A DNA stretch of 64,000 bases, taken from positions 7,057,906-7,121,905 of the forward strand of contig NC_090968.1 in NCBI RefSeq assembly GCF_040807025.1. Direction: 5' to 3'. This document shows positions 33,659-45,809 of the stretch, one piece after another; the first letter of the stretch is position 1, and each line of letters opens with the position of its first letter. Below the pieces are notes generated by a model that worked only from the letters and a program-made list of their open reading frames with translations, did not search any database and was not told the DNA's origin. The stretch comes from Struthio camelus (lineage: Eukaryota > Chordata > Aves > Struthioniformes > Struthionidae). The translations under genes were made by a program, and so were the position numbers.

Positions 33659-36600
33659 CTAATACTCGTCCAGGGTGTCTGCCCGCGGGACTGAAAGGCC
33701 CCGCTCCTTTAGCGCCTGCACTTTCAGCTTCTCTGACTCTTGCTTGGCCTGCTGTTCCACCCGCTGCTCCTCCAGGATCTCCTCTATCGAGACCTGCTGT
33801 AAAGGTGTGTCGCTTTCTTTTTCCAGGTCCTGCAAGAGAAACAGGCCATTTAGCATCGCAAAGCAGATGCTACATCCAAGACCCGAAGCTCTGCTCGCGA
33901 GGCTTTCCTGAAACTGCTCAGCTTGCAGGGAACACTCAGGCCCAGGCCGGTTTCATCTTTGCGGAGCGCATATCGCTCACATGACGCTGGCCAGAGGCAG
34001 AACCGGTCTGAGGGGGCTAGAAGCAGCTGGGTGGACCTGGACTGCAAAGGTCCAGGGTGGAGATCTGCACTCACATCTCCACAGGGGTGCTAACACACCA
34101 ACCCTACATTCTTGGACTTCTGTGACATCCGAGCGCTTCCTGCAAACAACTGGCAAGGCTCTGTGCCCCCAGGAAGGGGTGGCATTGCTGTACCAAAGAT
34201 GACTGGCTTGATCTCTCTTGCCAAAGTCATTGGAGTGGGACAGTTCCTGAGGTGAGGAGCTGAGCCATGCAGCCGGACTGCGGTGGGGTCTGGGCAGCTT
34301 GTGCCCACACATCTTCCCATAGTCCAGTCAAGAGCCAGATGCGATGCAACAGGGAGGTGCTGCAGGCACCCCGAAGGTGGAAACGTGGGCAGGAAACCAC
34401 ATTGAGAAAAGGGCCCTAGAAACCCTGATTGAATGCAACTGGAGGAAAAACTGAAAACAGGAGTCCAAGGGAGAGGGGGATTCCTGCGGAACAGCCAAGC
34501 TGAGTGTAACCCAAGGGGGCCAAAGTGAAGAAAAAATTAGACAGTACTTGACTCCTCCTGAATGCATGTCAAACAGTGTCCTTTAGTATGCAGCAGCAGG
34601 GAGGTGACCGTTCCACAGCCAGCCACTAATGACACCCTCAAGCAATGCCACATGCAGGCCAGGGCTTTTCTAGGTCTCCTCCAGGCACGCACTCACTCAC
34701 CAGTTCGTATTTTGCTCCGAGTGTCTTCTTTACCCCCAAATCATCCAAGACGACTCACAGCTGAAGGGAGAGGGGTCTCGGCTGCAACCCTTCCCACCTG
34801 ATTCCCATGCACTCAGCTACACTAGGACACTTTTGGTAGGATGCACTCAGAATGAGCCCGACTGCCAGCTAGGACTAAACGATGCCTTCTATACTGCAGG
34901 AACAGTACGTGCTCAAACACTTCAGCCTCTCTCAAACACCTCAAGGCACGTTCCAAGAAGCAGCGCTGAGCGTTACATAACTCTCCCTGCACGGCCTTCT
35001 CCAGCAGGAGGGTGGCAATATTTCACAGCAGACACTGGTTCAGCCACGAGCAACAGAAAAAATCCACATGCTGTCTCTGGCTGGAGAGACCCAGCTCCGT
35101 TGGCAGTGCTGCTCGGAGTAATTGTAGCTACAGATATCACCAGCTATTTAACCCTGGACCACAACTGAGCCATTGCTCCAGGCCAGCAGTAGACAAGAGA
35201 GCCAGGCAGAAAGAGCTGCTTACTTACTATTTCCCCCAGCAGAACAACGTTCTCGCCTCTCACAACAAAGATGCCTCGAGGGATGTCCCCATACTTCTTG
35301 CCCACGTGAATGCGCTCCACAGTCTGGTGCAACACCAAGTTTGCTGCAGCGATCAAGAGAAAAAGAAAACATCCATCTTTCACTTTGTTTCTAGCTAAAG
35401 AGAACATCTCATCTGAGCCAGGCAACACACCCACAGCTGAGATGGCATGGTCACTGATAAGCACCTCCACTGCTTCTTGGCAGATCCTTTGAACCAGACC
35501 ATGAAAGGAACCAGATTTCTCCCCTACTGAAACGCGGCTGCTGCACTTCAGCTTTAGCAATCGACACAGCCACCTCCAGGCAGCAGCTGAAACCCCAGTT
35601 CCTTGCGCTAGGAGCTGCAGCATGGGCAGAACAGGAGCTTGAGGGCAGGGACTCCTTCTTACGGCCTGTGCACACAGGACAGAGATGGGACAAGCAAGCT
35701 CAGAACAGGGAGAAGCAGCAGCAGCAGCGTCGGAAACAGAACCAGGAAACTCAAACTGTTGATAGGGTTGCTATTCACCCAAACACCATGTGTTGACAGC
35801 ATGAGAGTCAGGGCCAAGGGGAAAACGATGTTATCTTTGGTGCCGTAGATTCTGGGGCAAGGACTAAGACGTTTTATCTTAAGCACAGACATAAAACACA
35901 AAAATCCCAGGCTGTTGAGAGATACTTCTCAAATGCTGATTTCACAAGAAGAGAAGTTAGAGCATCAAATTAACATCTGACAAAATCATGAAGGAGGAAG
36001 GGAAGCAGAGGGGAGGGGAAGGGAAGGGGAGCAGAGGGGAGGGAAACAGCCACACAGCTTTTACAAGAAGTTTCAGTAAACCACCAAATCACATCTGATG
36101 TATTTGTTTAAACCGCAGTGATTGACAGAGAACAGATACTTCTCCAATTAGCAACCAAGGTTAGATGCATTATCTATAAAGCCAGAGACCTCGTAAATCT
36201 GTTTTTTGCAATAAGTTGCCTAATCCGGAAAAAAAAACCCTGCAGCTACCCTTCGCATAAACAAGAGGGGGTACATGCTCAGAAAGGATGTTTACAATGC
36301 CAGCTCCCATAGAAGAGGAACACCTAAGTGAATTTTTAAAACACAACACAAACAAGCTTTAAAGCTTGACTTTCAAATCATATCATTCTATGCACAGCAA
36401 GCACCTTTTTCATTAGAACTTAAGATTGTTTTTAGTCAAGGAAATATGTAATTCTGCTCACAACTGGCACATGCAAAAAGCATTGTCTGCCTGACCCAGA
36501 CACAGCCCACGCTGCGACCAGGCTCCCAGACCGTGGGCTGATTTTACTCCTGTTTAAGTGAACAGGGAGAGCAGACCCTGAACACACAACTAATACTTGC

Positions 36601-39532
36601 CCTGGATCGCGCCAAGTCCAGGCTAAACTCTTCGCCTCTCCCTTGTTTCAGCCAAACACGCAAGCGTGCGGCTCCCTTGACAGCCTTCCCGATCTCACCT
36701 AGCGCCGCGCAGCCCGATTCAGAGGCCTCTGCTCTGCCACGAGGATCCTCTGGCAGGTGCCTCACCCCTGCAAAGCCCTTTCTGGTGGGGGCAAGGAGGA
36801 GGAAAAGAGTAGGGAATTTGCCAGATTTGGGCATTCGCGCAGAACCACAAACGTGCAAAAACCACTACTCTCAGGAAGAGCTGGTGCAAACGTTTCCACC
36901 TGGAGACCGGTCCCTCGAACGCTGCAAGAGGACGAGCCCAAACAGCTGCTGCAGCACGGCCGCAGGGCTGGAGACAGCGGCAGAGCTTCACTCGGGCCAG
37001 AACCAAAAAACTCCGCTTGCGTTTTCACACGGCAGCCAGCCGTATTTTCCCTGTCCTGACGCTACGCAGCGGGGGACGGGCGGAGAGGCACCACCTGCCA
37101 ACGGCCCTAGCAGAGAGGCGCAGCGCGGCTGAACTTCTGCTCCGCGCACAGCCCCAGCGTTGGTGTCTCCTGCAAGTTCACCGCCGGCCCAGGACCCTGC
37201 TGTCAGCCCCACGCGTCCCCTGCCCCGTCCCCTCGCGCACCCTGCCCGCCGGGGCCTGGCTCCTCCTTGCGGCGAGCGACAAGCCAGAGCGGCAGCACAA
37301 ACCACGTTCAGGGCTGCCGAGTCGCCAGTAAGGACACCCGGGTTTGATGCAGAGCGCAGACGGCGCATCGCGAGCGAGAAAACCACCTAAACGTCCCCCC
37401 CTCTGTTTTCTCTCTGTAACCCCAAACAGTGTTTTTAAAGCTCTTTCTGGAAACATATCCAAAAATCAGGAAACAGCTCGGTGCCGCGCGTGCCCCGGCT
37501 GCGGACGGACTGCTCAGAAACGGCTCCTGCCGTGGGGCAGGAGGCGCCGGCTCCTCTCCTGGCTGGCAGCAAGGTTTGAGCGCGGACCAAGCCAACCCCC
37601 CCCCCCCCCCCAACCGCCCCGCAAACGGAGCGGCGAAAGCAGCCGAGCGCGGCCGGCGACACGTACCGAACTGGTCGATGCTGCGCAGGTACCCGATCAG
37701 CGTGCGGCCGTCCCGGAGCAGCACCAGGTGCTTCTCTGAAAGAGAGCCCAGAGCCCGCTCAGCCGCGGCGGCGCTGACCGCTGCCCCAGCGGGGGGGCAG
37801 CCCCAGGGCCACCGAGCGGGGGCCCACGGGAGGGGTCTGGGGGGGGGTCACCCGACCCACGTGGGGCTCACCCACCCCATGCCAGGACCCACGGGGGGGC
37901 TCCCTAGAGGACTCAGCTGACCCACGGGGAGTCGGGGCCCACGGGGGGGTCTGGGGGACTCACCCACCCCACGCCGGGGTCCACCCGGGTCTCCTTAGAG
38001 GACTCAGCTGACCCACGGGGGGGTCTGGGGGACTCACCCACCCCACGCCGGGGCCCACCCGGGTCTCCTTAGAGGACTCAGCCGACCCACATGGGGTCGG
38101 TGCCCACGGAGGGGGTCTGGGGGGCCCACGGGGGGCTCCCTAGAGGAATCAGCCGGCCCAAGGGGGGTCGGTGCCCACGGAGGGGGTCTGGGGGGCCCAC
38201 AGGGGGCTCCCTAGAGGAATCAGCCAGCCCAAGGGGGGTCGGTGCCCACGGGGGAGGGTATGGGGGGCCCACAGGGGGCTCCATAGAGGACTCAGCCAGC
38301 CCAAGGGGGTTCGGTGCCCACGGGGGGGTCTGGGGGGCCCACGGGGGGGGTCCCTAGAGGAACCAGCCAGCCCACGGGGGGTCAGTGCCCACGGGGGGGT
38401 CCGGGGAGGCCCACGGGGGGGCTCCCTAGAGGACTCAGCCGACCCACATGGGGTCGGTGCCCACGGAGGGGGTCTGGGGGGCCCACGGGGGGCTCCCTAG
38501 AGGAATCAGCCGGCCCAAGGGGGGTCGGTGCCCACGGGGGAGAGTATGGGGGGCCCACAGGGGGCTCCATAGAGGACTCAGCCAGCCCAAGGGGGGTCGG
38601 TGCCCACGGGGGGGTCTGGGGGGCCCACGGGGGGGTCCCTAGAGGAACCAGCCAGCCCACGGGGGGTCAGTGCCCACGGGGGGGTCTGGGGAGGCCCACG
38701 GGGGGGCTCCCTAGAGGACTCAGACGATCCACGTGGGGTCGGTGCCCACGGGGGGGTCTAGGGAGGCCCACGGGGGGGTCCCTAGAGGACTCAGCCGACC
38801 CACGGGGGGTCAGTGCCCACGGGGGGGGGTCTGGGGAGGCCCACGGGGGGGTCCCTAGAGGACTCAGCCGACCCACGGGGGGTCAGTGCCCACGGGGGGG
38901 GGTCTGGGGGGCCCACAGGGGGCTCCCTACAGGACTCATCCGATCCACGTGGGGTCGGTACCCACGGGGGGGGTCCCTAGAGGAACCAGCCGACCCACGT
39001 GGGGTCGGTGCCCACGGAGGGGTTCTGAGGGGGCCCACAGGGGGCTCCCTACAGGACTCATCCGATCCACGTGGGGTCGGTGCCCACGGGGGGGTCCCTA
39101 GAGGACTCAGCCGACCCACGGGGGGTCAGTGCCCACGGGGGGGGTCTGAGGAGGCCCACGGGGGGGTCCCTAGAGGACTCAGCCGACCCACGGGGGGTCA
39201 GTGCCCACGGGGGGGGTCTGAGGAGGCCCACGGGGGGGTCCCTAGAGGACTCAGCCGACCCACGGGGGGTCAGTGCCCACGGGGGGGCTCCGGGGAGGCC
39301 CACAGGAGGCTCCCTAGAGGACTCAGCCGACCCACGGGGGGTCGGTGCCCACGGCGGGGTCTGGGGGGCTCACCCGCCCCACGCCGGGGCCCACCCGCGG
39401 CTCCCCCGCCCGACACGAGGTCCCCGCCCGGGGGCTCCCGTCTCCCCCCCGCGGGGGCGGCGCGGAGGGCGGCGGCCGACACTCACTGTCGATGTCCTGG
39501 ATGAGGCTGGCCGTGCCCGGCATGTAGTTCAT
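33659..39532 (-). CDS. LSM1: LSM1, Sm-like subunit of the cytoplasmic LSM1-7 mRNA decay ring
   Basis: LSM1 defines the LSM1-7/PAT1 complex that binds oligoadenylated mRNA 3' ends and promotes decapping in P-bodies. Four exons on the minus strand: 39487-39532, 37667-37735, 35228-35343, 33659-33829. They give 133 aa, exactly the human length. The start MNYMPGTASLI sits in a GGCACC-ATG context. The Sm fold is clear, with Sm1 around LLRDGRTLIGYLRSIDQF and Sm2 around FVVRGENVVLLGEI. The C-terminal helix ends PRADTLDEY as in mammals. Substitutions are few (for example Gln for Glu in the first exon). It diverges from BAG4 across a shared promoter, and intron 1 is largely minisatellite. Confidence 0.97.
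35995..36050. repeat. Purine-rich GGGGAA-type tract in LSM1 intron 2
   Basis: An imperfect run of AGGGGA, AGGGAA and AGAGGGG words on the plus strand, about 55 bp long. It is an ordinary low-complexity tract. Confidence 0.7.
37810..39365. repeat. About 70-75-bp G-rich minisatellite filling LSM1 intron 1
   Basis: Some twenty copies of a unit containing TCCCTAGAGGACTCAGC, a GACCCACGGGGGGTC segment, GTGCCCACGGGGGG and GTCTGGGGAGGCCCAC. Successive TCCCTAGAGG motifs are about 73 bp apart in the regular part. The units near the left end are degenerate. Every unit carries several runs of four or more G on the plus strand. The array ends about 120 bp from exon 1 and the shared LSM1/BAG4 promoter. 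Long open frames across it are repeat artefacts. Confidence 0.92.
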
Positions 39533-39935
39533 GGTGCCGCCGCTGCCGCCGCGCCGAGCGGAAGCGCCGCCATGCGCCGCCGGAACCGCCCCGCGGCCAC
39601 GCCTCCGGGCGGGGCCTCGTCGCGGCCACGCCCGCTCTTGGGCGGGGCCTCGTCGCGGCCACGCCCCCGGCCAGGCCGCCCTGCCGCGGGCGGGAGCGGG
39701 GGCGAGGGGCGCCGGTGCCTGGTGCGCCCCCCGCGGCCCCTGCCCCTTTAAGCCGCGCCGGGGGCGGCGCCGCCGCTGCCCTTGGGGCTCATCCCATTGG
39801 CTGCCGGCGGAGAGGCGGGCGGGATATCCGCGGGCGCTCGCCGCCCATTGGCGGGTGTTGCGGCCGCGCCGCGAGGCGATTGGCGCGGTAGCGGCGGCGA
39901 CGTCCGGCCCGGTAGCGGCCCCAGCGGCGCCCACC
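39533..39935. promoter_or_regulatory. Bidirectional LSM1/BAG4 promoter
   Basis: The two start codons face away from each other across 403 bp of CpG island. Between about 39590 and 39670 a GC-box repeat (GGCGGGGCCTCGTCGCGGCCACGCC) occurs in roughly three copies, giving SP/KLF sites. Three ATTGG boxes, the inverted CCAAT bound by NF-Y, lie at 39796, 39847 and 39879. No TATA box is seen. This is typical of divergent housekeeping promoters. Confidence 0.8.
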
Positions 39936-42900
39936 ATGGAGCCTCGCGGGTGCCCGCCGGGCCGCGGCGCCGCGCAGGGCCCGTCGTGGCCCCCCGGGTC
40001 CTACTGCCCGCCGGCCGCGGCGGGGGGCGGCGGCTGGGAGCGCCCGGGCGGCGCGCAGGTAACGGCGGGCGGCGGGGGCCGGGAGCCGCCGGGGAGGGTC
40101 GGCGAGGGAGAAGCGGGCGGGGGGCGAGGCAGGCGGGCGGGCGCCAGCGCTGCGAGCCAGCCACGGAGCGCCCTGTCGTCGGGGCGGTCGCCGCGCGCCA
40201 GGGCCGCCGCCGCCGCTTCTCGCCCGTGCCCCCCTTCCCGGAAGGGGCGGCCTCCCGCTCGCCGCTACAAGAAAGCGAGTCTCCTTCCTTCCGCCCTCTA
40301 GGAGCAGACACCGTACCCTGGGTACGCGCCCCGCTACTGGAGCGCGGCCGCGCAGCCTCCAACCGCCTACGCCTCCAGCCCCTGTCCCTCCGCGCCTGAC
40401 GGGCAAGGCCAGGTACGGCGAGGAAAACCTTCCCCTCGTGGTTCCCTCGAAACCCGAGGTGTCTGCTGAGGCCTGGCTACGCCTGGAGGCCTGGGGCTGA
40501 GACCGGCTGAGCTGGAAGCGGGAGCCGGGACTCTCGGTTGCCTCCCACGGCAGACGTCCCAGGGCGTTTGGCTCCCTTTGCCCTTTCCCCCTTGCTCCGG
40601 GAGCTTCCAGTAATGCTCTGCACTGGCGCTTCAAAGTACTGAACGGAGGCTAGCAGCCCGCTCGGGAACGCCCTAGCAAACGGCGTGCTGCAAGCGGTGA
40701 CAGCTCCCGGCCCTTCCTGCACAAAGCACTGTCAGGTCCATAGCCTGCGGACACCCATCACAGATCCCCCCCCCGTCCATAACTGGAGAAATGACCCCAA
40801 ACGACTCTGAGATCTCACGGATCTCATTCTTGCCTTATGCCTAGAGGAGGGGCCTGGCAGAGAGGCGATGTGACTAGCTGGAGCTGGGAAATCCGTGGCT
40901 CTAATGCCCTGCTCGCCTTGAGTTAGCAGGGCTTGGAGCGAGAGCGTGCTTCGTTGCCGGATGGCGGCACTTCGGTCTGCTCCGCGGGTTTCTCTCCCTG
41001 TCCTCTCCCCCACGGCTACGTGCTGGTGAGATGCCTTGTCTGCCCTCAATGTTGCTGCAACTCCTGTGCTCCCTTCTGCGCGTGGGTGGCCTCTGAATCT
41101 TCTCAGCTCACAGAAATAAACAGATTCGTTCTTCTGCCATCTAGTTATGAGCAGTGTTAGGACCAACTTGAAGATTCTACCCTACCCAGAAATTACCTGT
41201 TACTTTCAAAGCATTCTTGACGCTGAATCATAATGTTATCTAGCTGTGCCAGACTGTCTGGATTTTTAAGTTCATGTCTTATGTCTTTAAGTGTAACTGT
41301 GTTTTTTTTTTTTTTTTAATGGTCTTGTAGCTTCATGTGCAAACCATTTTGCATTAAATAAGAATCTGGTCTCCCGTTCTGCTGGTTTGGGGCAGGTGTT
41401 TTTAATTGAAGAAAATGGAAGACGATGAACAGGGTAGAAAGTTTTATCTTAATATCCAGGTCAAGGTGAAATTTTTAAGTTATATATATATTTTTTTAAT
41501 GAAGAGACTGCTGGGGCAACGCTGCCATCCTTGATTTGTCTGCTGCCAGGAGATGACTGGTAAGAATTGGGAATCACCATGTAATGCATACACTGGTCCC
41601 AACTAATAGATTCTTTATCGAGAAACAGAATTGTCTGTTCTCCGATGTGAATGTGGAACTCGGGAATCTAATGCCCGACACCTAAAGGCACAGCAAACTA
41701 AAGATGTCAGCTGCACAGACAGTGATATGTGTACGGTCAACCTCATCCCTGGGAAGGAATTGGCAGTCTGCAGGATGGCACGATTTACATCACGTGTCTG
41801 ACCCCAGGTAGAGGGCAGGCACGAGTTAGCTGCTCCTGCTGCAGGAAGAGAGGAAGAGGAAAAAAAGCTTACATGTTCCCTTTATGTCCCGTGACTCACT
41901 CTTCCTGGGATTTATTATTTGTTGTTCTGAATGCAGCAGTAGTGTTTTTTTTTTAGGGACCATTGCACAAATATCGTGCAAAGAAAAGGGCTTTACTCTT
42001 TCCAAAGAGGTCGTCTGCTGGTTGTACAGACGTAACTATGGTTTGTTCTAATTCTATGTGACGTTTAGGTTTGCTTTAGCTGGTTTCTAAGTCCTGGAGC
42101 AGGTGATCCGGTCTCTCCTTTATGAAACAGCTCACAGGCAAAGAACTGAAGCCCAAAGCTACTAGGGAGCTGTCAGTGAGCTGCTGAAATGCTAACACTT
42201 GAGCTTCCGTCTTACCATAGCTCAGACACTTATGTTCAGTATAAATTAAGTACTCAAATATGTTCAAATAAATTACCATAAATGCTCTGGACATACAGAT
42301 ATTGCCTATAAAAAGTTCTCACAAATTTGACTGTTTCTACTGCGGCAGCCATATCTGCAGCTTAGTGATCCGACTGCCTTGTTCCTTAGGCTCAAGGCGA
42401 GTAGATCTAGTCATCTTGGATTGTTTCTGTTTGTAGATTGAAAAAGGAAATGAACTTCCCTGGAGCGTTTTTCATCTACCAATCAGTTTCAATCAGTGAC
42501 TAAATTGACCTAGTTAAATCTAACAGCTGAAAGCTGGAGCATGGCACAGACTGAATCGGCCTGACTGAATCAGTTATGGCCTGATCCCCAAAAATGGGAC
42601 GAGCAGGCCAGATGCTGCCTGCTGGAGGTCTGTGTCCTTAGTGGAGTTCTCTTTGGACTGCAAAGAGATGGGGACCAGTGCTGAGCCCTGGTGATGCCTT
42701 TGAGTAGGAGGGACAGGATGCCAGGACAGAGAACAGATGGGGAAGGCTCAGCTTGCCTTTCTTCAGCGAGAATCCGCAGCTGAAGTGGGAAAAGGCTATT
42801 GTTGGTGTTTGTTAGAGGCAAGGACAGAAGATGCACACAAAGGTATTTTGGCTGCACGTTTGTAAAGCTTTTGTGAGAGTGCTGAGAGATACCCACATTT

Positions 42901-45662
42901 TTTGAGAAAAGGAAGGAGGAAAATGCAAGAGGAAAATGGTCTTGTGAGCTAGCTGGTTCCCAGCAAGCCCCTGTTGATGGAGTACTGTAAATCCCTTCTC
43001 TGTGTCTGCTTTCTCGGCCTTCCACCACCATGAAAAGCCATGCTCTATTTAATGGGAAGCTAGGCTGAAAGTCCTGGGTGAGGGAACAGAGTGTGGTTCC
43101 TGCAGCAATGTTTCCGGGGTGGTGTGGGCATCTGGCATGGAAGCTTGGCTCCAGGCCTGAGATGAGGCCCTGTGCATGCCATTCTGCCAGAGCTGAGCCC
43201 CTCTGCCCGGCGCTGTGTTCATCATGCTTCCTCCGCTTTACCTCTTTCTTCCTTCCCAGGGGGTGGATTCTCCCTACACGAATGGAGCATATGGCACCCC
43301 ATACCCCTCAGCTCCCGGCTCTGCTCCGCATTACGCCGGCCTGCCGCAAACACGAGCTTACTATTCCTCCGGGCCACCGCGGACTCCCTACCCTGCGGAG
43401 TCCCCAGGCTTGTACAGGCCGCCATCACCTGCTCCTCCCTGGAGCTACAGCCCACCAGACTGCCCGGCAGAAGGCTCCTCTCTCAGGCAACAGCAAGTTC
43501 CTGCGTACTCCCCGCCACAGGTAAGAGGCAGGCCCTGGCCAGAGCAACTTTCCAGCTGGGCCCTGGGCTGCTGCAGTAAGCCTGACTTTGGTTTTGGGAC
43601 AACCATTCAGCTTCCTGTGCTCAGAGCGTGCTTGGTTCCATGTGAGAAGTTTTACTGGGCCCCAGCAGAGGGAAAAGTCCAGAGTGTCTCCCCTGATGGA
43701 TCCCTGGGTGTTTGGACTTGCTTATGTTGTGCTGAGTTGGGCTTTAAATCGTTTAAATAGCTTTCATGTCTTGAACAACTAGCCCACCCATTCTTATAAA
43801 AACTTGTAATCACCCTCTTCTCCAAAGCCTATAAGTTTATAGGCTAGAAAAGCAGAAACCAGGTAGTGAGTTTGACTGCAGCTCTTCCCAGAGCTGTTTG
43901 GAGGGTTGAAGCAATCAGGATGTATTTCTGTTGGCTGACTGAAAATGACTTGGGGGTAACGCTTGTTTTCCCTACCTCTTCCTCCAGACTCCAGGAATGC
44001 CTGTCCCGCAGTATCCCTACGGAGAAGCCAACCCAGGCATTACCCCGCAGGGGCCTGCACCGCAGCCCAGACCCCAGGAGGAATCGTGGGCTCCCTCTGC
44101 AGTCTACGGGATGCAGCCGCGTTACGCGTGGCCTGCTGCTTCGGCACATGGGAACCCGTTCATCTCCGAATCGCATCCGTCCTGGACTGGCAGTGGAGCT
44201 CCTTGTCCTCCCACTCAGGACTCAAAGGTAACAGTTGATGCTTTGATGGCCTGTTACAGCTTGTGTGCCTGCCGCATCCTGACTGCGGTTAATCTCTTAA
44301 ATTATGCTGCTTTCCTCAAGAGCTGGTTTTGTCTCCTGGGAATGCCCTTTTCTGTGGCTGCAGCTGGCTTCTGTTACGCGGAAACAAAGCAGAAGTATTT
44401 GTGTACTGAAGACCAAAATCCGGAGCTGTAATTCCAGAAAGGTGCTGGAGATAACTGACCTTCCAGGGCATGGCTTGAAATGGGTCAGACCTGGTCTCTC
44501 TTGTCTAATACTTCTCTCTGAAGCAGCTAACGCTGTCAGAAATCCCCCAGTGAAGAGGTGTGCGATTAATCTTTGAGTCAGTTTGCAGACTCAAGTATTC
44601 TAAGGATTTTTTTTTATTTTTTAAAGCAAAAAATACATGGAAGTGATGCATTTGGTGGGGGGTGGTTCATCTCCCCTTCCTTTGGGTTTGATCAAGAATT
44701 AAATGGCTCCCCAGAGGTTTGGTACCAAGGCAGCAGTGTTGGCAGAGCCCTGTTGGAGGATGTAGCTACATGGACAGGGGTTACTGCTATCTGGAAACTG
44801 TTAGAAATTGTGCTCCCTGCAGAGGAGCGTCACCTCCAGTACATCCAAATAGGCTCTTGCCAAAATCCATTCAGCATTTGCCCTCTTCAGGTGTAATGAG
44901 TACTCGGTGACTCACCATTCCCATATTATGACATCATGGTGCATGACACTCTAGAAAATGCAGCCCAGATCCCTAGTAATGTCATGCTTAACCCCATTCT
45001 GCCCCACGCTCTAGGCACAAACACCTCAAGGCAGTCACAGTGCTACCTGCCTCCCAGCTCTCTCGGGTTCTTCTTGCTCACCTTTTTAATGCAAGAGGAG
45101 AGATTAAAAAAAACTGGCATTAGGGGAAAGGCACCTAAAGATTTTTTGCTTTTGATTGCAGGATACTGCTTATGATAAACCTGAGCAAAGTGCAAACCAG
45201 CAGAACTACTATTCTGATGTCAATCACCAGCTCTCTGGGACAATGAATGATCACAAGCCGACTCCATTCAATGCCAAGCCATCCCTTTCAAACTCCAAAG
45301 TGCAATACAGTGCACAGCCCCAAATGTATGACAATGTAAATCGGAAGCTTTCGGCTGGGAATCAGGAGGCAGGCTGTAAAGCTGCTGACCAGTCTTCAAC
45401 AAATTCTGCAGCCATCCCACCAGAGATTCAGAGAATCCTACATGTTACGGAGGAGGCTGAACAACTAGAACAAGAGGTGGATGAATTTGTAGGGAAAAAG
45501 ACAGATAAATCCTACCGGCTTCTGGAAGAGATGCTGACCAAGTTGCTGTTGGAACTGGATTCTATAGAGACTGGTGGCCAGGACAGCGTTCGGCAGGCTA
45601 GGAAAGAAGCTGTCCACAGAATTCAGGCCATTCTGGAAAAACTGGAAAGAAAGGGATTGTGA
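39936..45662 (+). CDS. BAG4: BAG4 (SODD), BAG-domain Hsp70 co-chaperone
   Basis: BAG4 binds the Hsp70 ATPase domain as a nucleotide exchange factor and has been reported to silence TNFR1 and related death receptors. Five exons: 39936-40058, 40302-40412, 43260-43520, 43988-44227, 45162-45662. The product is 411 aa, shorter than human (about 457), mainly from a compact exon 1. Residues 1-245 are low-complexity Pro/Tyr/Gly/Ser sequence with YTNGAYG and QYPYG-type motifs matching human. The BAG domain is at about 330-408, with the conserved EFVGKKTDK and GGQDSVRQARKEAV segments, and the protein ends EKLERKGL. The ATG has a strong CCACC context. The N-terminal half diverges far more than the BAG domain, as expected for a disordered region. 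Confidence 0.96.
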
Positions 45663-45766
45663 AAGCATATCAATCACAACACACAGCCTGTTGTTGAGTT
45701 CTCAAAGAGTTTTAGTTCTGTTAAATATCAATTCTTTCTCTTAAGTACTATTGATAATGAAAAAGC

Positions 45767-45772
45767 AATAAA
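45767..45772 (+). terminator. BAG4 polyadenylation signal
   Basis: AATAAA 105 nt after the stop codon, followed by an A-rich stretch at about 45782-45804. Further AATAAA copies near 45818 and 46642 could give longer 3' UTR forms, as mammalian BAG4 uses a long 3' UTR. Confidence 0.7.
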
Positions 45773-45809
45773 CCCTCATTTAAAACAAAAAAAACAAAAA
45801 AAAAGCCCA

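Noticed and set aside
38314-39504. 396-codon plus-strand open frame encoding repeated Gly/Pro peptides
   Set aside because: It is the translation of the LSM1 intron 1 minisatellite and is interrupted by no biological signal; other frames are equally open.
45782-45804. A-rich stretch after BAG4 as a possible retroposed polyA tail
   Set aside because: It lies just past the BAG4 polyA signal, with no upstream retrocopy or flanking duplication. It is ordinary A-rich downstream sequence.
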